Source of the DNA: Psilocybe azurescens
Lineage: Eukaryota; Basidiomycota; Agaricomycetes; Agaricales; Agrocybaceae
Direction of reading: 5' to 3'
DNA length: 21,845 nt
Assembly: GCA_023853785.1 (NCBI GenBank)
Contig: JAJIRX010000220.1
Coordinates: forward strand, 1 to 21,845
Of the stretch, positions 10,111 through 20,161 are shown in pieces. The notes under the pieces were generated by a model, which saw nothing but the letters and a program-made list of their open reading frames with translations, was not told the origin of the DNA and ran no database searches. A program made the translations under genes and the position numbers. Position 1 is the first letter of the stretch. The number at the start of each line of letters is the position of its first letter.

Positions 10111-13100
10111 ATGGCAGTCTGTAATCATTGTCACCGGGAATTTAAAGGCAAACATGGCCTTACAAAGCACCGACCTACCTGTGATGCCAGAAATGCCATT
10201 CAGGATCAGAATTTGGCCAATAGTGCTAAGCTATGCAAGGCCCGTATTTCCCATCGGTTATCTTCCCCAGATCGTGATTCTGTGGTACCGGAATTGGAGA
10301 TAGTACAGGTATAAATCTCGATACACAAATTCATATCTATTTTTAATAACTAGTCTTTATCGTATCAAGAATGATTTGGAACCGATGAATGTAGATGAGG
10401 CTGCACCCATGACTATGAAAAGTCCTACTCCAGAGCCTCAGTGGGCACCTGTACCAACCCGAAGCAGCCGAGCACGTAAATTTCCTCGGCGCTTTGATGA
10501 CCTCCTACCAAACTCAACAACACAACTTCCTCATATGCCTCCCTCGCAAAAAAGTGGCACCTGTACAAGCACCTGTGCCGAGAGCTCTTTCACCTTGTCC
10601 CTCTCCAGGGCCTGAGACTATTGAGCCTACCATATGCCACATGACAATTAATGATTTTTGGTCTTTATCGCGAGTATCCATCATTCCCTACTCATGAAAT
10701 GGATGGTAATGAGGAGCTTGACAACCTTTCGCGACTCACCTGGCTTGGCAACAACATCCACTGCCAATCGTGGTACCTGGTGGAAGTCAATGGGGGTAGA
10801 TCCAATGGCATTTGTGCACAAAAAAAACTTATTTGCGCCATTTCTCAATGTCACGGTCTTCCGTCTCATGAATTGGTTTTATTCAGGGTCTAATCTCAAA
10901 TCGATTCAAGAGCTTGATCGGCTTGTCAAGGATGTCCTACTGGCAGAGGATTTTGATCAAGAACACCTGAAGAAATTTAATACAGACTCAGAACTTCGAA
11001 GCGTCTTGATGACGACAAATCATCTCCATTCGCAAAGGAGAATGGGTGGACACAATCCAAAATCAGGCTTTCTATGCCTGCTGAACAGATCAAGCATATC
11101 TCAGAGGCTGAAGCTCCTACACTGGATATCCCCAATGTGTACCATCGCAGCCTTGTCAAGACAATTACCACAGCGTTCCAAGATGAATCCGCACGGTCAT
11201 TTCATTTCACACCATTTCGTCTTTTCTGGAAGCCTACCCAAGCTAGTACACCCGAACGTGTTATTACAGAGCTCTACAACTCAGAAGCTTTTACGCTGAA
11301 CATGTGAAGATTATGCAACAGCCAAGGCCATTGGAACCTGGAGTTCTTCAATACGAGTCTGTTATTGCTGCTATGATGCTTCCATCGGATTCCACCCATC
11401 TTGCGAACTTTGGTAACGCTTCTCTATGGCCCATTTATCTACTCTTTGGTAATCAGTCCAAATACTCGCGTGCCCAGCCAACAAACTTTGCTATTCATCA
11501 CATCGCTTACATTCCTTCTGTAAGTTCATCCATATTTGTAATTCCCATTACAATCGTTCATCAGACAACTTCCAGCTCCTTCATATCTTCAAGACGTGTA
11601 CATGAAGGCCTTCAATGGCTTAGCTGCATCTGCGGCAACAATCACTCATCTCAAGCGAGAGTTGATGCAGGCTGTATGGCTCCTGCTCCTTGATGATGAA
11701 TTTATGCACGCATACGAGCATGGACTGATAATTAAATGTGCTGATGGTATCACCACGGCGCATTTTTCCTCGATTTTTACTTACTCTGCTGACTACCCCG
11801 AAGTGAGTGTGTCCTTCATGTCTCTCAATCTTACATTCAGCATACTAATTCCAAATCATCGGTAGAGTTCTGCTGGCGACCATAAAGTATCTTGCTAAAG
11901 AATGCTGTCCACATTGTCATTGTCTCAAATGCTGTGTTGACGGCCTGGGAACACATGTCGATGACCAAAGACGGGCGCACATTCGGATCGATTCTGAGCA
12001 GCTACAGGAAAGGTAAAAATCAGTAGGAAGTGGATATATGTGCACGGAAAGGGCATCAAAAGTACAGCAGTCGAGGGCCTCCTTAAACCTGAGTCATGGG
12101 TACCTACTCAAGTAAGCCTGTCCACCATGTGTTATAGATTCAAAATCTTATTTACAACTCAGAGTGCATTCTCAACCCGTCTCTTCAAGTTCAGGTTCAA
12201 TTTCTTTTCAATGTTTGTGCCAGATCTCTTGCACAAGTTCAAACTAGGTGTATGGAAAGCCACCTTTACCCATCTTATGCGTGTTCTTTACGCCACGGGT
12301 AGCAATGGTATTCAAGAGTTGAATAAGAGGTAGGTCTACCGTCTCAATTTTGACCTCTTAAATGAATTGTCTAATTAGTGTACTGGTAGGTTCCGGCTTG
12401 TGCCCACCTTCGGACGCAACACCATACGCCGATTCTCAAACAATGCTTCAGCAATGACCAAGTTAGCTGCCAGAGATTTTGAAGATTTATTACAGGTATG
12501 ACTACAGATTTATCATTAGAATTTAACTCATTTAGCTTGTGCGACAGTGCTCAATGCCGGTTTTGAAGGCTTACTCCCTGAAAGAGATGGTGTCGCGGTG
12601 CAGGACTTGCTTTTACCCTCTGTACCTGGCATGCATATGCCAAGCTCTGCATGCACACATCGACAACTCTTTCATTTCTAAAATTGACAACAAAGTCTCT
12701 TGGCAAGGAACTCCGTCGCTTTGTCAAGAAGGTCTCCCCAACTATGTAACAAAAGATCTTCCGGGTGAGGAAGCTGCTCGGGCACGACGACAGGCTAATA
12801 AAGCAAAGAAAGGCAAGACATCAGCCAAGCAAACGAAGAAGAAATCAACCAAGGGACCGGTTAAAAAGTGCTTAATCTCTTGACATATAAACTGCACGCA
12901 TTGGGTGATTATGTGGCCGCTATATGGAGCTTTGGACCCTCAGATGGTTATTCCACACAGATGGTATGTATTTTTGTTTTTTATTATCTAAATCTCGTTG
13001 AACATATCTTGACCCAGGGAGAGCTGGAACATAAGCGTGTCAAACGCTTCTATGTCCGCACCAATAAAGGACGAAAACTCGAACAGCAGATCACACGCCA

Positions 13101-14366
13101 CCAGCGTCGTGAAAGACTTCTTAGACGCATTGCTGCACGGGTCAAACAAGCCTCATCCAAGTCTACAGAGTCTACACCAATCATTCCAGCTGAGCAATCC
13201 GATGCCCTGTTACCAACATTGCCCGAGTTGCATCACTATATATCCTCCACTAAGAAATTCAGTCTCAATCTCTACCAGTGGGTGGATGATAATCGCAATG
13301 ACCCTGCATTTTCTGAGGTACGTTGGCTGCTGTGTAATATATGGATACTTCATTCTCACATCAACTACAGACATTTATTTTTGATCTCAAGACTCACCTT
13401 CTTTCGAGGCTACTGGGGCATGCTTACGATCATATCAATCATGCATACACCGATGATGAAGTACACAGCATTGAAATTGTAAACGATAAGATCTATCGTC
13501 ACAAGGTCCTCCGTGTCAATTACACGACTTATGATGTTCGTCGTTCCCAGGACTCCATCAATCCCCGAACCCACCCTGATATCATGATGCTATCTCGAGA
13601 TCAAGAAGACTCGCACTCAAATGCCCATTCGTTCTCATATGCACGGGTTCTGGGGGTATTCCTTGTTAACGTCCGACATACCGGTCCGCAGTCGACGACA
13701 AATCTCACGCATAGCATGCATTTTCTTTGGGTGAGATGGTTTGAGATAGATCACAGCTATGCCGCTGGCTGGACTGCCCGCCAGCTTGATCGTATTTGTT
13801 TTGTGAATTCTGAATCCCCAGACGCCTTTGGGTTTGTGGATCCCTCAGATGTACTTCGAGGTGCACATTTTATTCCTGCATTTGCTCATGGCTCATCGGA
13901 CGACCGCCTTCCCGGTAAATCAATCGTTCGAACATATTTGGAACTCAACAAAGAAAATCAAGATGGTTGCTTTTCAGATGAAGATTGGAACTTTTCTATG
14001 TCAACAGGTACGTCATTTTTGCTATCTTATTCTCAAGTTCTAGTCTAATGATGTCTTAGATTTGTAGATCGTGACATGTTTGTCCGTTATCTAGGTGGCG
14101 GTATTGGACATGTGGCAACAAACATGTATACGCAAAGTCTCCGCCCAGCAAATTGGATTGCACAGATGGAGGTACCGGTAGAGGAGGAGGAGGAATACGA
14201 GGAGCAGCCGGAAGAAGGTGGAGACAGCTCGGAGGAAGAGGAGGAACACAGCGAGAGAAATAGCGATGAAGAACTTGTTGAAGATGACAAGGACTATGAC
14301 GGTGAGGATGGGGAAGAGCCATGGGAGATGGGAGACGTAGATGCGGAAGGGTATGCTGAGTATTAG
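10111..14366 (+). CDS. Plavaka-type transposase gene (several frame breaks in 5' half)
   Basis: A large multi-exon gene. Proposed exons: 10111-10308, 10370-11519, 11565-11802, 11866-12111, 12163-12329, 12390-12495, 12548-12963, 13018-13317, 13371-14007 and 14068-14366. The N-terminus has a C-x2-C-x12-H-x3-C finger (Cys4, Cys7, His20, Cys24), then a Pro-rich linker with RSSRARKFPRRFDDLLPNS. The core contains DSPGLATTSTANRG, ENGWTQSKIRLS, FRLFWKPTQ, FGNQSKYSR, FTYSADYPE, VLLATIKYLAKECCPHCHC, FVPDLLHKFKLGVWK, ELEHKRVKRFYVRTNK, IYRHKVLRVNYTTYDVRR, MHFLWVRWFEID and FGFVDPSDVLRG. RDMFVRYLGGGIGH precedes a very acidic tail. These are typical of the Plavaka transposases of agaricomycetes (a cut-and-paste DNA transposon group). 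From about 12876 to the stop at 14364-14366 the exons join in frame. Before that I count roughly eleven single- or double-base frame breaks or phase mismatches, mostly in homopolymers. No in-frame nonsense substitution was seen. ATG 10111 was chosen because the finger begins immediately after it. Confidence 0.88.
14173..14345 (+). other. acidic C-terminal tail coding region of the transposase
   Basis: This is part of the last exon of the transposase gene. It encodes runs of Glu and Asp (EEEEEYEEQPEEGG and similar) made of GAG/GAA/GAC codons, giving a purine-rich plus strand. The opposite strand opens long frames rich in Ser and Pro that are only mirror images of this composition. Such acidic tails are usually disordered and may mediate protein or nuclear interactions, but no specific role can be read here. 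Confidence 0.7.
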
Positions 14367-15672
14367 TTGAATTCCACTTCTTTCTTTGTATCACAGTATC
14401 CACCTTGTAATCACAGTTACTGGACTCACGTACCAGCGACAATGGCCCTTGTAGAGTGCCGCGGCCCACAGCTAATGAGTGTTGCCCTTGTAAATTCTTG
14501 GGCATTTTTGGTGGAGAAATCAAATCGGCCGCTTATGTTTTACCTTTGCATGTATGAGCCTTCCTACCTGCGCAATCCATACAGGTCAACATCCAGAATT
14601 GTAGCGACTTATAACAAAGACCATAGATTGAAATTACCTGGTCAACTGTAAAACATCTTTAATCAGTCCTAATATTTACGATAAACTATTGGCCCATATT
14701 TAGAGACTCATATGAAGTCTAGTACAGTAATACTTCAACATTCCATTTTATTTCGAAAATGTTATCTGTCTCAAGAATTGCATTGACTTTACAAGTCTCT
14801 CGACAGATTAAATTTTACCATTTATGGAGATCTATAGCGATCGAAAGTTTGGCTGGCCTTGTTTAGACCACTTTGCCAACGAACGATTTTCCGCTTTTGC
14901 TGATGATGCAAACATAGATACCGAACTTTGTAATAAGCGAGATATGCAAGGTTACATTGTCAACCACGTGCTTGAAATACGACACCCATCGTGGTTTGCA
15001 GTCTCCATAGTCCATTCATGGCCCTCTTCCATCGTTGTGCAGTGTTCGAGCCCTTTTCGCCGGCCGAAAACTTCCGAGTCGACACGCGTTTGGTTGTGAT
15101 AATACTAAAGAACAGGCGCTCAGACATGAATGGTCGAGCTCCCGTATGAGATCAGTATTCCTGTGACTATCAATTGCATGTTGCTTCTGTTAGTGCGTCT
15201 TTAACTGTGGAGTTACACCTGATAGTATACGTGCTCGGAAGAGGTGAAGGAACTAGGACGAGTGATTGACGTCTTGACATACTAATAGTGACAGATTTCA
15301 CAATATATCGAATCACTAAATATAGGTATTAATACGTGGGTGTTTAGACGTTTCAATACTTACAACATCTACATTCTATAAATTGAGAGAAGAGACCAAT
15401 TCCCTTCGTATTTTGTAGTTAGGCGCGGCGTTAGTAGGGTTAAAATACAACAAAATCTAATAATAACCAACGCTGTCAAGGACCATATCCGCTGTCTTCC
15501 CAGCGTCATCAGGGAGTCAAGGCGTCCATCTGATTTTTCCCAAGATCAACTGTTCTTTGATTTTTCAGGCTTTGACTGCAACCACGACCGTTGTATTCAC
15601 CTTGCGTCGTCCTTCCCTTCCACTCTTTTGTGATTTTTACAACCACACTTCCATTCTTTTACTCATTGCAAC
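14367..15672. other. intergenic DNA downstream of the transposase
   Basis: No gene is recognised. A 94-codon frame starts directly after the transposase stop (14367-14651), and a 91-codon frame begins with an ATG at 14824 and ends at 15099. Neither shows a domain. The right end of the Plavaka element should lie in this stretch, but I could not match any terminal inverted repeat to the left side by eye. The last 100 bp are pyrimidine-rich, as is common upstream of basidiomycete start codons, and precede the CFEM gene. Confidence 0.5.
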
Positions 15673-16589
15673 ATGCGTACCCCACCTGGTCGCTCGTAAC
15701 CATTATACCAGCTTTGGCGTTCTATTTCGGAAGCGTTGTACCGATTGTCGCGGCGCAGGGTTCTAAGCTCAGTCACCTGCCCGCTTGCGCCAACAATTGC
15801 GGTTCCAGCGCTGCGTCCGCCAGTCATTGTCAATTGTTCGTTTTTTTTCTCTCCTTTATCGCGTGTGGTCCTGACGTAGGATATAATCACGATAGTTCTG
15901 ACTCTGACGCGAAATGCCTGTGCGCCACCAGTGCTTTCCATAACTCTGTTATCGGCTGCTCCCAGTCTGTCTGCAATGTGGAAGACCGTAATGCAGTCCA
16001 AGGCGTCATGGATACCTTCTGTAACGGTGGTAAGTCATGAAGCTCACGTTCAATCAGCATTCAGCTCATCAAGTTGGTTGTGGCTTCGCTATATATTTAG
16101 TAGCCGAAACCTCTACTGTTACATCCGCGACTTCTTCTACCGCCCCTCATTCCAGCTCAGCCAGTGGTACAACTCGAGCCAGCAGCTCATCTTCGACCCA
16201 TTCATCCAGCAAGTCATCGTCTACTGGGACATCCAAGTCCCAGTCCAAGTCCGGGTTCACCACGAGCACCAGGACCACTAGCAACACAAGCACGAGCTCA
16301 ACCTCCACTCCAACAAGCCCTACCGTCGTCCAGACGAGCTCTACCGGCTCAGGCATATCGATTGGAACAGGCATCCCGAACGGCACTCCGCCTACTGCCG
16401 TTGGTATTCTTCCCACTGACTCGCAGACATCCAGCGACAGTGCTTCGGACGCAGGGAGCACCGATTCGCCGAATGCAACTACTCCATCGGGGTCCTTAGG
16501 GATATACGGCTTCAATGTCGTGTTTGGCAGGGGCGTGGGCCAAGTTCGTCGTTGGATGGGGCCTTGGTATCCTCATGGTCGTCCTTTAA
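15673..16589 (+). CDS. secreted CFEM-domain protein with Ser/Thr-rich stalk and probable GPI anchor
   Basis: Exons are 15673-15835, 15896-16029 and 16101-16589. The introns have donors GTTCGT and GTAAGT, and the first has a CTGAC branch site. Before the domain lies a hydrophobic signal-peptide-like segment ending in PIVAAQG. The CFEM domain then follows with all eight cysteines in order (PACANNC, SHC, KCLC, GC, VC, FC), including the conserved Asp before KCLC. CFEM is a fungal-only extracellular domain, known for haem binding or surface roles in several species. Next comes a Ser/Thr-rich stalk, probably O-glycosylated, and a hydrophobic end (KFVVGWGLGILMVVL, then TAA), which fits a GPI-anchor signal. 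Two frame problems exist. ATG 15673 reaches the signal peptide only if the C4 run at 15680-15683 had one more base. The hydrophobic tail is one frame off the stalk, near the GGG before 16502 (or a very short intron bridges it). Confidence 0.82.
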
Positions 16590-17218
16590 CGTCATCTTCT
16601 CGGGCACTATCTCTTACGCTAGTCAGACGCTTCTTTTTGACCAGAGGCCGCTGTTTCTTGAGTAGTATGGGTTTCTTGGTTCTCTCCTCTTCTCAGTCGT
16701 CTTTTGCCTACCTTGTAGAGGCGCCTACTTCTTGTAGAGTAGACGTTTCTCGGTTTTCTCCCTCTCCTCCACCTCATCCTATGCCGATTCCACTCTTTCA
16801 TTGGCGGGGTGTTATTTATTCATGAACTTTTTTCTTGGGTGTTTATGTATAGCTGAGCGTGCGACTCGGTGTTGTTTTTGGTGTATAATGTGTTGTTTTA
16901 GTGTATGCCGAATGAACAAGGGCCGGTCGAAGATGTATATCGTGATCTATAGCACTTAAGCTCCAATAACATACTGTATTGACGAAGTTAAATTTGAACA
17001 GATCAAACTTCGCTGAGTCTACCGATACTGGCACTCAGTGGAACTACCCTGCAAACGTACTCGACAGAGTCTTTGATATTTAGAGGATGAGAATAAATCT
17101 TCTCAGAATGGCAACAGAATGCTTAATTTATGGCACTCACCTGCAATCTAAAACGTCCACAGCCATAGGAGACTTTGTGTGAAGACTGCGGGTTTCTAAA
17201 ACTGAGCTTGTACTTTCA
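16590..17218. other. intergenic DNA 3' of the CFEM gene
   Basis: No gene is recognised. A minus-strand frame of 60-63 codons occurs at 16801-16619 and at 17034-16843 without motifs. The first part probably holds the 3' untranslated region of the CFEM gene; T-rich tracts such as gttgtttttggtgtataatg near 16870 are compatible with transcript ends but not diagnostic. Confidence 0.45.
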
Positions 17219-17253
17219 TAGTTATCTGCTACAAGTCTTGTAGCAGATAACTA
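17219..17253. repeat. 35-bp near-perfect palindrome with 17-bp arms
   Basis: The arm beginning at 17219 (tagttatctgctacaag) is followed by one central t at 17236 and then by its exact reverse complement (17237-17253). The single unpaired base leaves almost no loop, so it would extrude as a cruciform rather than act as a normal RNA hairpin with a loop. It lies in intergenic DNA about 630 bp after the CFEM stop. It could be two element ends joined tip to tip, a protein-binding palindrome or an unstable repeat. Confidence 0.9.
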
Positions 17254-17638
17254 GAACTTAGTGATCAGACGGAGAATTGTACCGCACAGACTTACTTGGC
17301 TCAACCGTATGAATTTTTAATTATTTACAGAGTCGGTCCGTAGTAGCGACGAAGGTAAGGGCCTTTGGTACGTACGAATGACATGCACACACGAGTACTT
17401 ACTAAGGACTTATTCTCCGTGGTATTGACCTACCAGGAAGATTCTGTGTATCATATCTCCACCTAATACACACGACAAGCGATGAGAGTGGACCAGGCAA
17501 TAAGGTTCAACCAGCCGACCTTGACCCTTCGAAGTCTTCAACAAGATTTGCCCGCGCGTTGGCGTTCTATATCATCCCCGTTTTCCATCTCACTGTTCAC
17601 GAACGTTCTACATTGCCGAACCAACTGTTCAAGGCTTC
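17254..17638. other. intergenic DNA, nothing recognised
   Basis: No open frame with supporting motif, no repeat and no RNA gene seen on either strand. Confidence 0.5.
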
Positions 17639-17866
17639 TCAAAATAGTTTGAAAGGGGACGAGTGATCGAATGGTGCGTGTGGAACAATACGCTTAATGG
17701 TCGTTGTCCACGGTCGATTCACCTCATGACCGATTGTTAAACGCTGAACATACCCTGGTACAGTGGCATAGCTGTCATTCTTGAGAAGCAGAAGCAATGA
17801 AGAGGCATTGATAATCGAGGACAATGAACGCTTCTCGGCCATCCGCGGTACCAAAATATCAGTCAT
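17639..17866 (-). pseudogene. possible fragment of an F-box/LRR-type protein
   Basis: A 75-codon frame starting with ATG at 17866 encodes INASSLLLLLKNDSYATVPG followed by YVQRLTIGHEV. The pattern 'LLxLLxxxxxxxxxYVxxLTI' is often seen in the middle of agaricomycete F-box-like proteins, where it links the F-box to the leucine-rich repeats. No F-box is found upstream and no repeats are seen downstream, so if the assignment is right this is only a remnant. It could also be an unrelated chance frame. Confidence 0.3.
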
Positions 17867-18385
17867 GAGATGCTGATATTTTTGTCCAAGGCACCTTCAC
17901 ACCCATCTTAGCTTATGCCGCACTGAAAGTACTTTGGTTTGGGACGAGCTTAGGATGTAGTTTCTCGCCTCTATTCTTCAGGAATGCATTGCCTTGCATT
18001 CGTCACTTAGAATCATCATCTTACATTCGCCACAGGTTATACGTTGGGTTTGGTGCCTGATCCTCGGCCCAACCTCAATGTGTCAATCATTCCCACCAAA
18101 CGAACGGAACAAGAAATTAGTGGGATATATCAGTGCAGCCGACGTTCATCCGTTGATTAAAATGCACCATTTGCCTTCGAGAAGCCATGGTCAGTTTCCA
18201 CTTCTGTAAAATAAATTACAGCACAGATCGCTCCATGTGACTGCTTTAACGAGGATCACTCATCTCGTTCGTGCTTTAAAAGAGAACACAGAAAGGCTAG
18301 GATTTTCACCAGTCTCGAACAGCTTGCTTTACAGGTAAACAGCCCAAATCGAACATTGAGCACCGTGCTAATTGAGCAGTAGATA
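17867..18385. other. intergenic DNA, likely upstream region of the next gene
   Basis: No gene is recognised. A 71-codon plus-strand frame at 17994-18209 carries no motif. The last 200 bp should contain the promoter and 5' leader of the secreted-protein gene that begins at 18386, but no core element can be assigned. Confidence 0.45.
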
Positions 18386-19371
18386 ATGCTTGCATTCATG
18401 TCTCCCCGACCTGTGGCCTTGTGCATGCTTCTCGCATTCTATGCTCTCAATGCAATCGCGAGTCCATTGGATCCAGTAAGCTTAATCTATATCTTATTTC
18501 CTAAGCTTGTATCTGATCCTTCTATTCACAGCGTGCTGCGGACGAGCTGGTACATACCCCTGGCGGCATGCTCCCAAAATCAAACGTACACACCGTCCCA
18601 GAGGGTGGCAAGGTTGTGCACTCTGCGACCGAGGTTCGTTTGCTCGATGCTGATGGGACCGTACTCCACGTTGCGCCCTTGAAAGGTGCCAAGCCACGTT
18701 TCAATCTCCCTAATGACCCCGCTATCAAACCCAGCCTTACTTCTCGAAATCTACAAGCTGCAACCATCGCCGCCATTGCTCAAGCACCTAGCGTTTCAGG
18801 GTTCCAATCGAATTGGGGTCTACCGCCGCTTCCACAAGTAAATAGTGGCCAACTCCTAATGTACTTCGCCGCCCTCGCACCACCTACCGTGGATGCCCTG
18901 ATACAGCCTACACTTCAATATGGCGTCTCTGCTGCCGGTGGCGGTCCATTCTGGAGCCTTGCTTCATGGTTTATCACGGAAGACCAGGCCTTCGTCACCA
19001 ACCTCACCCAGCTCTCTCCTGGCTCTCTCACTCTCGACTCTTTTGTAGTTAACGAGGATGAGTTTTTAGGAAGTCCGGGGTGCATGCATGGTTTACGGGA
19101 TTTTCAAGCTTCCCAGCAGCAGGATTGAATGTCCAGACTGCAGAAGACTTTAATGTCGCGATTGTGGCATTAGAGATCACCAATGCTATTACCCTTGGCA
19201 ATTTGCCGAACACTCCAACTGATATCGATGAAATTTTCATTTTAGAGACGAATGGCTGACTCTTTCTCTCCCATTCCCTGGTCACTTTCCAACGATACGG
19301 CGGACGGAATAACCATCAACAGATTGCCCAGACCATTTAATGGAGATGAAACGCTATTTTTCCAGTATTAG
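18386..19371 (+). CDS. secreted protein of a fungal beta-rich family, function unknown
   Basis: Exon 1 (18386-18475) encodes a signal peptide, MLAFMSPRPVALCMLLAFY then ALNAIAS. A second ATG at 18398 is an equally good start. A 56-nt intron (GTAAGC...CACAG, 18476-18531) follows. The mature part begins ADELVHTPGGMLPKSNVHTV and then has VPEGGKVVHSATEV, SGFQSNWGLPPLPQ, IQPTLQYGVSAAGGGPFWS and LASWF. The order 'F..nW..PP.P...QP.LQyG.SAAGGG.fW..aSW' recurs in secreted agaricomycete proteins of about 250-300 residues. It faintly recalls the beta-sandwich of G1 peptidases, but I cannot identify catalytic residues. Two single-base frame breaks occur: at TTT 19092-19094, after which the frame resumes (FPAAGLNVQTAEDFNVAIVA), and at GG 19254-19255, after which it reads SFSPIPWSLSNDTADGIT to a TAG at 19369-19371. 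Confidence 0.62.
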
Positions 19372-20057
19372 CATATGGTACGCCTTTGCTCATGGTTTTT
19401 ATTTTATTAGCCAGTGAACTAACGAATTGCTATGGTGCCCTGGTATTCCTGACCAGTTCGGCTGTAGAATACGCTTTTAGATAGTTTATTTAAGCTCATC
19501 TATCTAGCGGTCATTTTCATTTCGCAATTTTCTTGAATTTGACATAATCATTTCCTCCTGAGATACGAGAAGTAATATTCCAAATCGAAGGAGGTCGTCG
19601 AAGACCGGCAATGGCTACAATCTACGGCTCATTTTCTCTTTTCGAGTTCATCATCATTCTCGAATAATTATATTCATGCTCACCTCAGTCACACTCTTTT
19701 CACTCCTCACACGGTACAGAAGAAGCCTTATGAGTACGACATTGCCATCGAGCAGCCGTGTACCAATTAGTATCGTGTGGGTCTAATTTATTATTCTGAA
19801 TGATAGTCCCATGTCTGATGTGATTCTTACTATATCATCGGACAAGTAACGTATCGAACATCGTCTATTTTATACAAGTTTGGCGAATTAAGAGTGATGA
19901 AACCAACCCATGTCATTCTCGCAAGGTAATACTGTTCTTTGCCCGAATATGTAGATAAACGAGTCAGAGTGAAATTGAATCATTCTCTGTTCTTCCGTAG
20001 AAAGCTAATGTACATTGGAGAAATGGTAGTTCCGGACTCGCGACAACTAGGCCATTT
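19372..20057. other. intergenic DNA between convergent genes
   Basis: The secreted-protein gene (plus) and the F-box gene (minus) converge here, so the stretch should hold both 3' ends. I see no open frame with a motif, no repeat and no RNA gene. Confidence 0.45.
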
Positions 20058-20161
20058 CTATCCACTTTCCTTGGTCGAAGTTCTGATGCACCGGCTATCT
20101 CTGGTCATCTCGACATGACAAAGGCATGTACATTGCTTACCCCAGGCGTTCAAATAGTCCT

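Noticed and set aside
14056..14523. 155-codon minus-strand open frame rich in Pro, Ser and Leu
   Set aside because: It lies opposite the Glu/Asp-rich last exon of the transposase; its composition is explained by the complement of GAG/GAA codons.
7800..14800. terminal inverted repeats enclosing the Plavaka block
   Set aside because: Comparing 7400-7920 with 14370-15200 by eye gave no convincing inverted match. A self-alignment is needed before element ends can be claimed.
16147..16515. 122-codon minus-strand frame rich in Val, Leu, Glu and Asp
   Set aside because: It is the complement of the Ser/Thr-rich stalk of the CFEM gene, whose exons, cysteines and introns support the plus strand.
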